Below, in pieces: positions 44,426-56,606 of a stretch of 64,000 nucleotides of DNA. Position 1 is the stretch's first letter. Each line of letters starts with the position of its first letter. The position numbers and the translations under genes were made by a program. The notes under the pieces were generated by a model. It was not told the origin of the DNA. It did not search any database and worked only from the letters and a program-made list of their open reading frames with translations. Source of the stretch: Cryptomeria japonica (Eukaryota > Streptophyta > Pinopsida > Cupressales > Cupressaceae); assembly GCF_030272615.1 (NCBI RefSeq), contig NC_081406.1:242969218-243033217 (forward strand). The letters are read 5' to 3'.

Positions 44426-45060
44426 ATCTACCCATTTGCCCTTCGTGAAGACCAGCTGTGGGACATGTAGCGGATCATCCTAGCCCACATCAGCCCACTC
44501 CCCAATAACCCTAGTTTCGCCCATACCGAGCGAAAAATTGCAGAGCACTAATGTTTCACTTGATATTTTTTGTTCAAGTATGTCTCTGATGCACCGGTTT
44601 GAAAACCACCTCCTGCGTTGCAAAGTCGAGCCCGGCAAAAATTCGCAATCTTTCCAAATGCGGCGACAGTGAGTTTTCACTTAGGGTTCTGAAAAACAAC
44701 CTGTGCCTTCACCTCTAAAAACCAAATGCCAGTCCTCATGGTCGTGCCCTATCTTGGTTGCGGCTAGGGTTTGAAACCTTCGGGCATTTTCTCAAATAGA
44801 TTGCGTGTATCCTTCCTATCCCCCCAGTTCGAATGGCTAAAATCTTTAAAATTTCATTCAATTTTGATTGCGCTGTGCGTCTGATATTTTGTCTGCGCTC
44901 TCCTTGAAATCAAAATCCTCTCGCCGAATGGTTGAAATAGTTCTTCCTTGCCCTGCTGATAAATATAATCTGAGATGGCGGTAGAACGATGATGCGCGGT
45001 ATAATTGATCGCTCAAATCGATACTAGATTGAAAGCTCTGCAAATTGCTGGAAGTTTCCG
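44426..45060 (-). other. 5' UTR of the LINE (approximate)
   Basis: More GC-rich than the spacer beyond 45060 and directly upstream of ORF1, so it is likely the LINE promoter/5' UTR. The exact 5' end and target duplication were not found. Confidence 0.45.
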
Positions 45061-45585
45061 AGTATAAAATATAAACAAAACATTATAAATATAAAACAGC
45101 TAGGAAATGGCTATTCGCAACGAATTCTATTGTGAGCCATTAAACACAAAACAGCTGCTTCCCGTCGCATTTCTTGCAACTAGGGGAAGGAGTTACAATC
45201 TCTTCTAAGATAGACTTAGGTGTATATTGTTAAGTTAGGATCAAGAAAGCTAATGTCTCTAAGCTGGCCTTTAATAGTAAGCTGATAGGGAAATTTTCTT
45301 CATGAAAGGTTGCCCTGCATGCTTTCTTACGAAAGAAAGCAATTGTAGGCAGTCTTAAGAGTCTGCTATATCAGCTATCTTTGATCATTCAAGTATCCCC
45401 TAAAACAAAACCTAGCCACAAAAGTAGAGTTATACACAAATAACTGAAATTTTTCTTTCAAATGACGTCCAAAAGGCTTTAGAAGATGACCGATTCCTGA
45501 AAACCAACTAATTCTTATCTCCCATTAAGAAAGCAGAAAGCGCCAATTCCAAATCCTCGTGCCTTTGTGGTTGTCATTCCCTCAC
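45061..45585. other. Spacer, no gene recognised
   Basis: No frame or repeat of note between the LINE 5' end and the tandem duplication. Confidence 0.4.
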
Positions 45586-46110
45586 GTTTACCAGGAAGGC
45601 AACATTCCACCTCGTAAATTCGGTTCCGCCTTCTGAACTAGATCTCTCACTCGGTCACTAAACCTAGACTTGTCTCATCCTCTCAAATTTTAGAACATAA
45701 CTATCAGAATTACTACAAGGATTCACCAAAATAATAGGAAAGGTTTAAGGAGAATACTAGGAGGACCCATCAAATTGCAGGTCCTAACTTCCATTCTTAT
45801 CCTAGTAGCTGTTTACCAGGAAGGCAACATTCCACCTCGTAAATTCGGTTCCGCCTTCTGAACTAGATCTCTCACTCGGTCACTAAACCTAGACTTGTCT
45901 CATCCTCTCAAATTTTAGAACATAACTATCAGAATTACTACAAGGATTCACCAAAATAATAGGAAAGGTTTAAGGAGAATAATAGGAGGAACCCTTCAAT
46001 CTACATAAAAACTGGGAGTCTTTAGTGGGTTTCTCAATGTAGCATATCAAAACCAATGAAAAATCAAATTGCAGGTCCTAACTTCCATTCTTATCCTAGT
46101 AGCTGTTAGA
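45586..46110 (+). repeat. Tandem duplication, 225-bp offset
   Basis: 45586-45767 (gtttaccaggaaggcaac onward) recurs at 45811-45991 with almost no change, and caaattgcaggtcctaac (45775) recurs at 46069. The second unit holds about 70 extra bases before that block. The near-identity of the copies indicates a recent event. Confidence 0.85.
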
Positions 46111-46284
46111 AATTAGAATTTCAATGTCTTCGTCCCTCTTCTTGTTCCATAATATTCTGGTATAATGTACTGTAGAAAGCACTTAGTGGTGCACAGCTGT
46201 TAAGTAATTACTCGTATCAAAAGTGACAAGTCTCAGAAAAAGCAATAATGTCAAAAAATGTTTATTGCTATCACCACATAAAAG

Positions 46285-46790
46285 GGAAGGAAAAACACTG
46301 TATACATGCAATTGTACGGCTAAAGCATATACGAATTTCAATTTTCATGGTCTCTAAGCTTTATGCATTTGAAACAAAGAAAAACTCAATTGTAAGGTTC
46401 GGCACATTTTATGTGCATTTCAATCAGTTTTAACTTATCATCATTCCCTCATGTTAAACTTAAAACAAGATAAGAAAACCATTAACACCCAACAAGCAAA
46501 TGCAATAAATTTTAACCAAACACAAATCTAAAATAAACGAGAAGAAAAAGCACTGTATATATGCATTTGTACGGCTAAGGCAGATATGATTTTCAAATTT
46601 CATGGTCCTTAAGCTATATGCATTTGCACAAAAAAAAAAAACTCAAACTGCAAGGTTCAGATGGCACATTTTTATGTGCATTTCAATCAGTTTTAACTTT
46701 ATTCATCATTTCTCCATGTTAAAACAAGATTAGAAAACCATTAACACCCAACAAGCAAATGCAATATATTTTAACCGAACAACAAGTAGA
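46285..46790 (+). repeat. Diverged tandem duplication, about 255-bp offset
   Basis: A unit from aacactgtatacatgc (46290) recurs at about 46545 (gcactgtatatatgc). Shared blocks include gtacggctaa, tatgcatttg, ttcaatcagttttaact and cattaacacccaacaagcaa. Copies differ by many substitutions and indels, so this duplication is older than the neighbouring one. Confidence 0.8.
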
Positions 46791-48117
46791 TGTAACATAC
46801 GTTTGTATTTGCTATGGATTATCTTCCAGCCTTCACCAGTTGAATATTGCTCATTTTTAACTTCAAGAGAAATACGCTCTTAGCTTTGTGAATTTAAATA
46901 AATAAAAGAGCGAGTGAAGGGGACTAGAAAGTTGTGTAAAAGTCTATGCCATGTTTGTGGCCATGTAAAATCCACCCAGGCTCATTTCTAGAACCACTTA
47001 TCCAATTTTTCTGTCAGTTTCACTCCTTTTCCACTTCCCCCGATAGAACATTTTGTAAAAGACTCGTTTATAGTCGGCACAAAAAATTATAACAATCAAC
47101 AATGGGAAAATCTGTAGAATGTCCCTCTAGCTACCAAACCAACATGAGGGCAGGATCGTTTGGATTTATCTCTCCGAGCAGTCCGATTCGAACAGGATTT
47201 TTAACATCTTGAAAAGAGCATTGTCATTTTGTCCGTCGGGAGAAGACTTGGGCAATAGAGCAAGTGGGAAACTTGCTAGGCCTTCTAGTTGTCAATCATA
47301 TGAAATTATTTGTTTTTTATTAATTTTAAAAATATATATATTTATTTATTTACGTGAATTGAAAATTCATGAGACCGCTAGTTTCCATAAATTTTAAAGC
47401 TTAAATTTTTAAGCCTAAACTGCATTATAGAATTCATAGGACTGCCCGCTTTAAAATAATCTTAAAATCTTAGCAACACCTACTAAATTTTTTTAGGAAG
47501 TCCTCCTCCATGGACCCCAACCTTAGTTTCTACATATGGACACAAGTGTTCATAGACATCTTGTAAGAAAATGAGAGCAACTCTTCTATCACGGTAGCCT
47601 TATATTCCACCCTGAAGTGTTTTCTAAGTGATCCTAAGTGTCCTTCAATCACTTTCTCTTATTGTTTTAATGATAGGTGCTTCTTTATTAATATTAAATC
47701 TATATTTAATTATGAAACTTTTAAAAATATATGTATGTCATTTTTTTATAATTGAAAAAATATAATATGGTATATATAAAATTTACATTGATTCTTGCAC
47801 AAATTAATACACAATCTTTTAAGAAACAAAAAAAAGAATTCACAAAAATATGTTGAATGGACTTTGGGTGGCTACCAAGGACAAAACTAGGTATTGTAAT
47901 CTCACCCTAAATAGTAAGTCTTCAAATAAAAGAAACAAACAAAAAAATGAGTTTTTATAGGCTTGATAATGGCTTTTAATATATTTTGAGACTCGTGACT
48001 CTAAAATGAGGGAGCCAAAGCAATATAACATATATGCTTGAGATTTTAGTTCAAAACCAATTTTGAAGAAAACTAGTGATATATAATTCAATTCAAACCT
48101 TATACCTTAAGAAAGAC
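46791..48117. other. AT-rich spacer
   Basis: No gene recognised on either strand; short frames lack domains. Confidence 0.4.
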
Positions 48118-48305
48118 CCAAGGGGTGGGGTAGTTGGACAAAGGCATTTGATCTAGGTTTGTGATGTCCCGAGTTCAACTCTGAACCTCAAAGTACCTAA
48201 TGGTGGTGATGTGCGGGTTGCGATCGCCATCCCAAGGAACTAGTCTCGTCCCAAAAGGGGACGTTGGTCTGAGTCGCACAAACACCCCAAGCTAACAAAA
48301 AAAAA
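48118..48305 (+). mobile_element. tRNA-like SINE
   Basis: A GC-richer unit in AT-rich DNA. A box A-like GGGGTAGTTGG lies at 48127-48137 and a box B-like GAGTTCAACTC at 48171-48181, 34 bp apart, which fits an internal RNA polymerase III promoter. The unit ends with aagctaac and a poly-A run (48297-48305). Length about 188 bp is normal for a plant SINE. Flanking direct repeats are unclear (ttaagaaagac against ttagaaaaatga). Confidence 0.65.
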
Positions 48306-51300
48306 TTAGAAAAATGATCTACCTTCCATTTCAAGCCTCTTTAATATTGTTAGGATGAGTTGAGAATTGATTTATTTAATATTAATTCAACATTGTCATT
48401 TAAATTTTATTGAATGTGTCAAATTCTCACCTACAAGTTTGAATTTGGCTTTGAACATAAGACGAGGAATTAATGTCTAAGTAGCAAGATAAAACCTATA
48501 CATAATGGTGCAAATGTCTCACCTAAAGAACTTTGCAACATTTATCTAGGCACTTTAGTAGCAAGAAGTGCCTTATGGAAGTCAAGGATTAGAGACAACC
48601 AAATGGATTGATCATTGATAGACATGTACATACAAGTTTTCTTATCTCATGATTTGAGAGCTTAACCAAAAAATCAAATACATTCCGCTGTAAAGATGTT
48701 TATACTCTTAATGAAAACATGAGAAATAATGTGTATGTAGACAAAGAACCTCCAATGTTGTATTTTTATAATATTACAAATATGCTTGATAAATGTCTAA
48801 CATAATATTTTTAACTTTATTTTCTCTCAAAATCTCTAATAACCTACAATTCTCAATTTTAAGATTGATTATTACCAATTTAAAACATAACTTTAACAAA
48901 CTTTTGTGTCAATGACTACGACTAAGTTACAAAGTTTATATAGTGTCCTAAATCGCACACCTCTATAATTTCACACTCATTTTCTGGCTCGCTTTAGTGG
49001 TTGTGATGCTCCTAATTTATGTTTGATTATGCTCAGTTTTTCAGACCATTTTCAAAAGTTGAGTACAATCCACTACTCAGAAACTTTTTTTGGCTTGAAA
49101 TGTTAAGGCTACGACACCTAGCACCCTTATCCACACATTTTGTCTCCAAATTTGAAATCATAATGGTTGGTTTTACAAGTAGTGAGAAAGTGCTCCTTCA
49201 TGTCGGCCTTTCTTGAAATTTAAACCCAAAAGGGTGTAAATTGCATAAAAATACAACTTCTCTCATTTGAACATCATTTATTGTCAAGAGCTCCTTCAAT
49301 TCAATTCCAATTGAGCATTCAATCAAGCATCTTCAAGGCAATTGAAAAGTTTGCATCAAAGATTCAAGCATTCAAGTTCAACAATCATGATCAATTTTTA
49401 TGTATTCCTTCATGATGAAGGTGTTCATTAACATCCATCAAGCAACATCAAGCTTTGTGTGAGACTTCAAGGCAAGGTTTTCACATCAAATGTATCATTT
49501 GTCATTTCAAGCATTTCCTTTAAGGTTTTCAGCCTTTGCCCTACCAATTCGAGTAAGCTCTTTTTCATCCAACATTATTGGAGTAGAGGTGGAAACACCA
49601 ACATGAGGTTTGATCTAGGAAAGTCCTTATTCAACACACCATTTTATCCTCTTCTTGTGTGTGTAGGTATAGATTTGATAGTCAAAAGTTGCAGAATTAC
49701 ATAGAATGAACTGAGGTGGATAGTCCCAAACTTCAAATAAGTGAAAATCGTTAGACTATGTCGATTAGCTCACTTGTTTAACACTTTTAGGCTAAATTTT
49801 GGAGGGAAAGATCTATAAAGCCTCCTGATCCAAAATCTAATGCTTTTAGTTGACAAAGACCCCTTTAGATTAGGGTGCCTATCTCCATAGTCTAAAATGT
49901 TTAGCTCTAGATTATTATTATGAGTTTTTCTATCTCTTGAATTTACATCTGTACTTTTGTATTTGCTTCCAATTCTATATCTTCCTATTTATGCTACTTA
50001 TTGTCAAATTTTCATCTTTTTACATAGATCTTGCATATTCATATCATAATCATATTCAATCATATCAAATCAAAAAGGAGAACATGTAACAACAGTGTTT
50101 AGCTCTCCTTGAGGACCGAAATTGAACCTAATTAAATGTTCTCATTAAGAAATGATCAAAACGTTGGAAATGGTGAATGAATAAGTTCCTAGTTTATATT
50201 TCTAGGCTAAGGGTCCATTTCCACCATATTTCATTTTAGTGAACCCAACTCTTTTATGGCATTATTTTTGTTTTGGATGTTCATATCTAAGTTATTGAAA
50301 GCATATATGCAATTCACATGCTTGTACTCATTAGTTAATCACCAATTTGCTTCTCATATTGCTCAATTAATTGGTTAATTGATCATATCATCATTATATC
50401 TCACTGCTTAATCAATGCATTATTTCTCTCATTTCATATCATTATGTTGGGTGAAAATTTTGTAAAATCATGGAGACTTACAAAATGTGAGTTTCATGAC
50501 AATACATGAGATAATACCTCTCAAAAGGCATATATATGATATTTCCTATTTATAAGGGAAGGCTCCCCTTTCTATTGCAATCTCTATTGATCATAAATCT
50601 ATCTACTAACTTTACACTAATCCAATATGGTACAACAACTTAATTCTCTTTTTTCAGAATAAATATCTCTCCAATTCTCTATTTAGAACAGAGTAACTAA
50701 ATAATTTTAAATTGCAGTAATCTTAATAATCTATGCTAATTGGAAGCAAAGTATCCATAAGAGTACAAATCCTCTCGTTGATCCCTTTTTTTAAAAATAA
50801 CTTTGGGATAGGAAAGTAATAATAAGGCTCAAAGTCTTCTTTTTATCACTATCCTATCAACCTTTATAAATACATGACTCTTTCTTACAATAAACTTTCA
50901 AGTACAACCAAGCAAAATTAACCAAGAAGCTCATGAAAGCTCAAAGACTTTCCATGACTTCCTATAAAGCTTCAAGAACAGAGATGAAATACATGTAGCT
51001 CAAAGACTTCAACATACACTTCCCCTTAAATGCACAAACATAGAAGGTAAAAACAGCACAAACACTTCAACTTATCTCTTTGCTTGAGCATGAAACATTA
51101 GCTTCAAACATGATAAATAGCTCAAAGACTACAAGATCAAGTTTGACAACATATCATTAATTATAAACACAATAAGCAGCTCAAAGACTACAAGATTGGG
51201 TTTAAATCTTGTTCAAATAACACCACAATACTCACAATCAACTCTGAATAATGTCATCACATTACAACTTGTTCCAACACAAAGATTGAAAGCAACTTGT

Positions 51301-51984
51301 CTCTTCTATTGATTGCAATTTAATTTACATCCAACAACAAAGTTTTAGAGTGTTTCCCGTTTTGTTGCATTGCCAAATGATTCATCTATAATTAGAATGA
51401 GCATCTTCATATATATAGAGGAGGTGCAATGAGGAAAAATAGGAAAGACTCAACTAACTATGACTAAGTAAAAAGTAGAGACCTATTTGACTTAGGACAC
51501 GTACAGTTCTATATGTGTACAAGTGCATACATAGAATGATACCTAAGATGTTGATTGATATTACAAAATTACACTACACTAGAGACATTCATAAAAATGA
51601 GTAAGTGTCCAAAGACACTTCTTTATTATGATCATCCTTCTTCACAAAATCTTCGTATTGTTGCCAAGTAGCTTGTATTTCAGATTCATCTAGTATTTGC
51701 AATGTTTGACATCACTAAGGATGAGAGGAAGAATGGATATGATTCTTTCTTCTCGAACTTCATTGTCTTTTCCCTAGAGATAGTTCTAGCCTTTGAATAG
51801 CACTATAGCATTGGGAAAACATCAACACTTGTAAGGAGCAATTCATCAACCATCTTGATCATTTGAACCGAACATGATCACGTATGTTCTGAATTTGATG
51901 CTATTAGGGCTATAAAAACCCTCATTGTATCATGGTAGAACAAGTGTAAACCGATCCAACAAACCCTATTTACATGTGTGCATT
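48306..51984. other. AT-rich spacer, probably old LTR-element sequence
   Basis: No coding frames of note. Repetitive ctcaaagact(a/t)ca blocks occur at 50940-51190. Position upstream of a gypsy gag remnant suggests LTR or leader sequence, but no LTR ends were found. Confidence 0.3.
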
Positions 51985-52374
51985 TGGTGCAATTCGATTT
52001 TGTAGGCCTGAATTACACTTATGACTAAGTGTAGCTAAAAGGTACAATTCGAGTTCGTAGACCCGAACTACACTTAGGAAAAACAAAGGTCAAGTGTAGA
52101 TCGGACCTACGAGTCCAAACTACACAAAAAATGTGCAAGTCAAGTGTAGTTCAGGTATACAGATCTAGTGTATTTCAGGTCTATGGATCTGAACTACACC
52201 AAGATAGGTGCAGTTTGGGTCTATAGATCCAAACTACACCAAGACATGTGTAGTTCGGGTCTACAAATATGAACTACACCAAAGCAGGTGTAGAGTCAAG
52301 TTTAAGACCCGATTTGACACCAAAAACCCCTCTAGACAAGTGTAAAATCAGATTTAGGACCCGATTTAACACCA
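51985..52374. repeat. Array of about nine palindromic units
   Basis: Units of about 35-47 bp, each with the form GTGTAGTTCGGGTCTA, a short centre, then a complementary half ending GAACTACAC, so every unit can fold on itself. Units are diverged; the last two change to gacccgattt(g/a)acacc. No coding frame crosses them. Confidence 0.75.
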
Positions 52375-52975
52375 AAATCAACAAAGGTAAAATAAAACTA
52401 ACTACTAAAATGCATTTTGCTCAATCTTTCAAATTGACAACTTGAGACTTCAAATCAAGATGATGGCCAAGTCATGAATGAAGACAACGGAATTTTCCCT
52501 TGATCAGGGTGCTTAGAACACATGGGCTACAAATTAGACAAAATTTGAACGAGTTATCCTCCAATTTTGAGCAAGCCAAAATTATGGATAACACATTGAT
52601 TAATTGATTACATGATTATTGTTTACATTTGCAATTATTTTTGTCATCTAATTAAGGGCATGAAAGCGTAAACCTATTTCCTTATCCTTTCCTCTAGCTT
52701 TCCTTTATTGTTTCCTACAAGCAATTGTTTTTGGTTTAATCTTGCACTGATTTATGAGTTTCATACCCATTATTTTGAATCTGATATTCTTGTGAGAAGT
52801 TATAGATTCATGGATTCTCATGCTTTAAATATAAACAATGTTGAACCTGAGTTGCATGATAACTTATTCCCAACTAGAATCTTTTGATACAACAAACATC
52901 ATACCTAACATTCCTGAAAATCATTCCCCTCATGCTTCTCTTGATGAGGATGATCCTTCAAAAAAGTGTCTAACA
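52375..52975. other. Leader-like spacer before the gag remnant
   Basis: No feature recognised. Confidence 0.3.
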
Positions 52976-53377
52976 AATAATTAGAAAGACTTGACAAGGA
53001 ATTGGAAAGTCTTTAGAAACTTGTGAGCCAAGAACACTTGGCTAGAGAGGTAGTCCCCTTGATTGAGAATATAAGGTATGTGATGTGCATGGTGTAAATT
53101 TTCTATGTAGCATAGCTCACATAGTGGATGTTAACACTATGAAGGTAGTTAGTTGCATAGACGTACTTGGATATACCACTCCTAAAATCCAAGTTGAGAT
53201 GTTGATGCTTATGTCTACAATAATACCCAATGTTCCTACATACACATCCTATATCATGTCTACTATTGCACAAAATGGTAATTTCGTTGATGTTAATAAT
53301 GGGACTAATCCTAGAAATCAATATGCTTATGTTCCATCTTCAACAAATCTTCCTTTTGTTTCTCAAAATATGCATCA
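52976..53377 (+). pseudogene. Ty3/gypsy gag remnant, 5' part
   Basis: A frame with RLDKELESL and LAREVVPLIENIRY leads into the open frame 53085-53408, rich in Asn, Thr and Pro (NPRNQYAYVPSSTNLPFVSQNMHH). It is cut at 53377 by the LTR element 53378-56106 and continues at 56112. Identity as gag rests on the downstream part. Confidence 0.5.
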
Positions 53378-53733
53378 TGTTAGAGTATTCGGGTATTTAC
53401 TTGATTAATTAAACAATATTTGTTTAATTATTTAAGTTCCCTTTATCTCTTTTACACTTAAGCTAACTCTAGGTGCATATAATTAATTGTTTTAATTAAT
53501 TATTATGTGCAAACCTAGGTTTTCCCTTTTAGGGTTTCTTGACCTATTAAAGGTTGAGTTCTTTCTTTTCATTGTATGAAGAAGGATTATTATTGACAAT
53601 ACATTTTGAAGCATATTTTTCCTGTGTATTCTTTCCTTCTGTGATTTGCTTCATTGCTTCTCCTTGTAACAAGTTTTTCAGCTTGTAGAGATTATTTGGG
53701 CTCCTATGGTGTTGTATTTTCTCAACTCCTATA
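53378..53733 (+). repeat. 5' LTR of the 2.73-kb element
   Basis: Starts TGTTAGAGTATTC, ends CTCCTATA; 356 bp. It has a 13-bp tttaattaat-type insertion relative to the 3' LTR. Confidence 0.9.
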
Positions 53734-53745
53734 TGGTATCAGAGC
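53734..53745 (+). promoter_or_regulatory. Primer-binding site (initiator tRNA-Met)
   Basis: TGGTATCAGAGC directly follows the 5' LTR with no spacer. Confidence 0.9.
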
Positions 53746-54084
53746 TTCAGATCTGCAGCTACCTATTCTTGTTTTGAGAATTTCGCCTTGGAAGCAGATT
53801 TGGGGTTTCAGGAATTTTTTATGTACCTAGGGTTTGACCTTTTTTCTGAGCACTTTGGGCCTAAACGGACCTCACCATCGTGCTCAAAAGGCCCGAAAAC
53901 CCGTATGGTCATAAAAAATTTGACCTATTTTGGTTCCTGAGCCTCTGGGTGAATTTTTTTCTCAGATCCAGGGCGGACAACCTTGGCACACAAATCGAGA
54001 ACAAATTTTATTTTTTTTTTTTAAAAAAGATTTTTTACAAAAAATTTTGTTTTGGCTACATTTTTTTGGGGAGGGGGGTTCCCC

Positions 54085-54560
54085 ATGGTACGCAAGGTAC
54101 CGTGGGCCCCTTGCCACCACGCTGGCCCTGCAGGTCGCTGCTGCACATACGTCGCACGGACGCTGCCTTGCCTCGGGCCTCCCGTCGACCTCTGCACGTC
54201 GACTCCCGGCCCTGCCAGTCCAGCCCCCTGTCGGCCTCTCTGCACCTCTGGCAACCCTCCACCGCCGCTGCCTGGCCCCCGACCCCCGCCGGCCTCTCCA
54301 CGTCAGCCCCAACCAGCCGTCACCGCCTACAAACCTCGCCTCCGTTGTCCCTCTACAGTTTCGGCACCGCCAGCCACCACCGGCCCCACCCCCTCCGACA
54401 GCCCTGCACCGCCAGCCGCCGCTGCCTGCAGCACCGCCCTACCACGGCCCACCACCCCAGTGGCCCCCGCTCGGCCGCCACCTATAGCCCGCCACCCCAG
54501 CACCCCCCAGCTGACCACCGCCCAGCCACTCGGCCGCCACCGGACCACCAAAGAGCCACC
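54085..54560. other. GC-rich core of the non-autonomous element
   Basis: About 475 bp of strongly C-rich sequence (ccaccgccgctgcctgg, ccgccagccaccacc) in an AT-rich element. All forward frames stay open for long stretches (53880-54647, 53930-54487, 54052-54738) and read as Pro/Ser/Arg/Ala/His-rich sequence without domains. Openness in several frames at once argues for a composition effect. Confidence 0.7.
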
Positions 54561-54739
54561 AGATCTCCTTTTTTGGCCTTTTTCAGGGGGGTTTGGTTTT
54601 TTGGCTCTATCTTGGGCATACAGAGTCATTTTTTCAAAAACAAATAGGCGTCGGAAAGCTAGTTCTGAGGCTGACCTCATGGTATTAGTAGTTTTTTCCA
54701 ATTTTTCTATTGGACTATGTTTTTTTCAGTCAAAGTGAG

Positions 54740-55763
54740 GTCTAGTTTTTGCACTCTGGAGCCATAGAATGAGCATCCGACCTCCGTTTTTTGAAAAGTT
54801 TATATTTTTGGAAAGCGTGTACTGTGTAATTTCCAGCCATCTGAGTTTTATTTCTAGATTCTACTCCATGCATATTTTATTCATTTTTTTTCTTTTCAGC
54901 ACTCTGGTGGATATCATGGTTGTTTCAGGTCCTGGGATCTCTTCTCTGAGTAAGATGTCTCTATTTTGGTTCACGTTTCTATTTACAGTCTTCTTATCAT
55001 TGTAGCTTGTATTTATGCAAATGCACTGAGATAAAGTGCCATCATGCATTGTTTACTTGGAATCTTGCATATCTTGTGTCTTGTTGTACATGCACTATTG
55101 ATCAAGTGCCATGAGGGGGTTGATGTTTGCCTGTTGTTTGCCATCTTCCTTTCTCTAGTGAGTGTTCCTTCCACGACATTCGCCTCATGATGTGTGTCAA
55201 GTGAGTGTTCCTTCCACGACACCATGTACTTGTCTCAACACCTTTGATGTTCTTGGTTCTTCGTCATGCAGTTTTTTTTTGTTGTCCTTTTCAGTGTTCC
55301 TGTCCCTCTCCCACTTTCGCATTATGGGGAGGTTTATCCTGTTGGTTCTACTGCTTCCATGGTTCAATTGATAAGCTCTTCAGGCTTTGGTTTCTCATGC
55401 CATTTGTATCTTTGATTTCAGTTGTTTGCCTTGTTTGCCTTCTGATTCGAGTAGTGTCATTTGAGGGCACTCATACAGATTACAGTCTTCTCTACCTGGT
55501 CATGTTCTATTTCAGTGGAGGTTCTTCGAATCAGCAGTTATTCTTCGATAGAGTTTGTAGGTTCTTCATGCTTCAGTGGTATTCTTTTCCATCTCTTTTT
55601 GGAGTAGAGTTTTGTTCCCATGTGGTTTTCTCTATTTCTCCAGTTCATAGAGATTTCATTGTATTTGGGTACCTGATCAGGCCTTGTTGTCGGGACCCAT
55701 CTTTATTGCTTTCAGTAGTTGTTCTAGGTTTTAGCTTCTCCCTAAGTCTAGCTTAAGGGGGGG
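54740..55763 (+). other. 3' internal part of the non-autonomous element
   Basis: A 183-codon frame (55205-55756) is hydrophobic and Cys/Phe/Ser-rich with no recognised domain. The block gtgagtgttccttccacgac occurs twice, 44 bp apart (55158, 55202). Probably non-coding. Confidence 0.45.
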
Positions 55764-56106
55764 TGTTAGAGTATTCGAGTATTTACTTGATTAATTAAAC
55801 AATATTTGTTTAATTATTTAAGTTCCCTTTATCTCTTTTACACTTAAGCTAACTTTAGGTGCATATAATTAATTATTATGTGCAAACCTAGGTTTTCCCT
55901 TTTAGGGTTTCTTGACCTATTAAAGGTTGAGTTCTTTCTTTTCATTGTATGAAGAAGGATTATTATTGACAATACATTTTGGAGCATATTTTTCCTGTGT
56001 ATTCTTTCCTTCTGTGATTTGCTTCATTGCTTCTCCTTGTAACAGGTTTTTCAGCTTGCAGAGATTATTTGGGCTCCTATGGTGTTGTATTTTCTCAACT
56101 CCTATA
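55764..56106 (+). repeat. 3' LTR of the 2.73-kb element
   Basis: 343 bp, begins right after the purine tract at 55763 and ends CTCCTATA before the CATCA repeat. Confidence 0.9.
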
Positions 56107-56606
56107 CATCAATCATCTCCTCCACACACTTACCATAAGTTTCCACATACCTACCATAATATCCCTTCAAACCCTCCATCACAACCCAATTTTTCACAGG
56201 TCAATTCACCTACCAATGCCACAATAAACCGTTTGTTGCAAAATGTTTCATGTTTACAACAACAATTGGCCAACATGAGCCAATCCCAATCCACTATCCC
56301 ATCACATTGCATAAGTAGACCACTTTATATTGTCATCCTTGAAACCAGAATCCTACAACACATTGAGATACCTTGCTTTGATAAATACAATGGAAAAGGT
56401 GATCCTCATACTCATGTGCCAACATTTATCGCTTTATATAGTGACTTTTTCTTTGAACAAAATATTCTTGCAAAACCTTTCCTTAGATCCTTGAAAGGAA
56501 CTACCTTGGAATGGTTTTGCTCTTTGCCTAGTAAGTCAATTGACAATTTTTATTACACACATATCAAATTACCCCATTCTAATCGTATATACTCAACAAG
56601 GGAGTG
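56107..56606 (+). pseudogene. Ty3/gypsy gag remnant, 3' part
   Basis: Continues the frame broken at 53377: Pro/His/Asn-rich, then a Retrotrans_gag-type core with PCFDKYNGKGDPHTHV, ILAKPFLRSLKGTTLEWF and LPSKSIDNF. It stops at 56606 and is followed by unrelated sequence; no pol was found. Confidence 0.75.

Larger units (their letters stand above)
26650..45060 (-). mobile_element. L1-type plant LINE, split by a 10.86-kb LTR element
   Basis: Minus-strand order is ORF1 (44425-42238), ORF2 endonuclease, reverse transcriptase, zf-RVT, RNase H (42241-27145) and a 3' end marked by a poly-T on the plus strand (26650-26662), i.e. a poly-A tail. Net length is about 7.5 kb, normal for a plant L1 with RNase H. 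The 5' end near 45060 is approximate; no target duplication was found. Several frameshifts and stops make it inactive. ORF2 is interrupted between WKLYER and RPFSFWAQ by the LTR element 28730-39587. Confidence 0.9.
53373..56111 (+). mobile_element. Complete 2.73-kb non-autonomous LTR retrotransposon
   Basis: Element 53378-56106 with target repeats CATCA (53373-53377, 56107-56111). LTRs 53378-53733 and 55764-56106 differ by a 13-bp indel and about six substitutions. The primer site TGGTATCAGAGC at 53734-53745 is complementary to initiator tRNA-Met, and a purine tract AAGGGGGGG (55755-55763) precedes the 3' LTR. The 2-kb internal region codes for no gag or pol motif, so the element depends on a partner; the PBS and size suggest a Ty1/copia-type derivative. 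The LTR ends TG...TA rather than TG...CA. Confidence 0.9.

Noticed and set aside
53880-54738. 255- and 228-codon frames in the non-autonomous element
   Set aside because: Several frames are open at once through C-rich sequence, with no domain and no shared start; a composition effect is the simpler reading.
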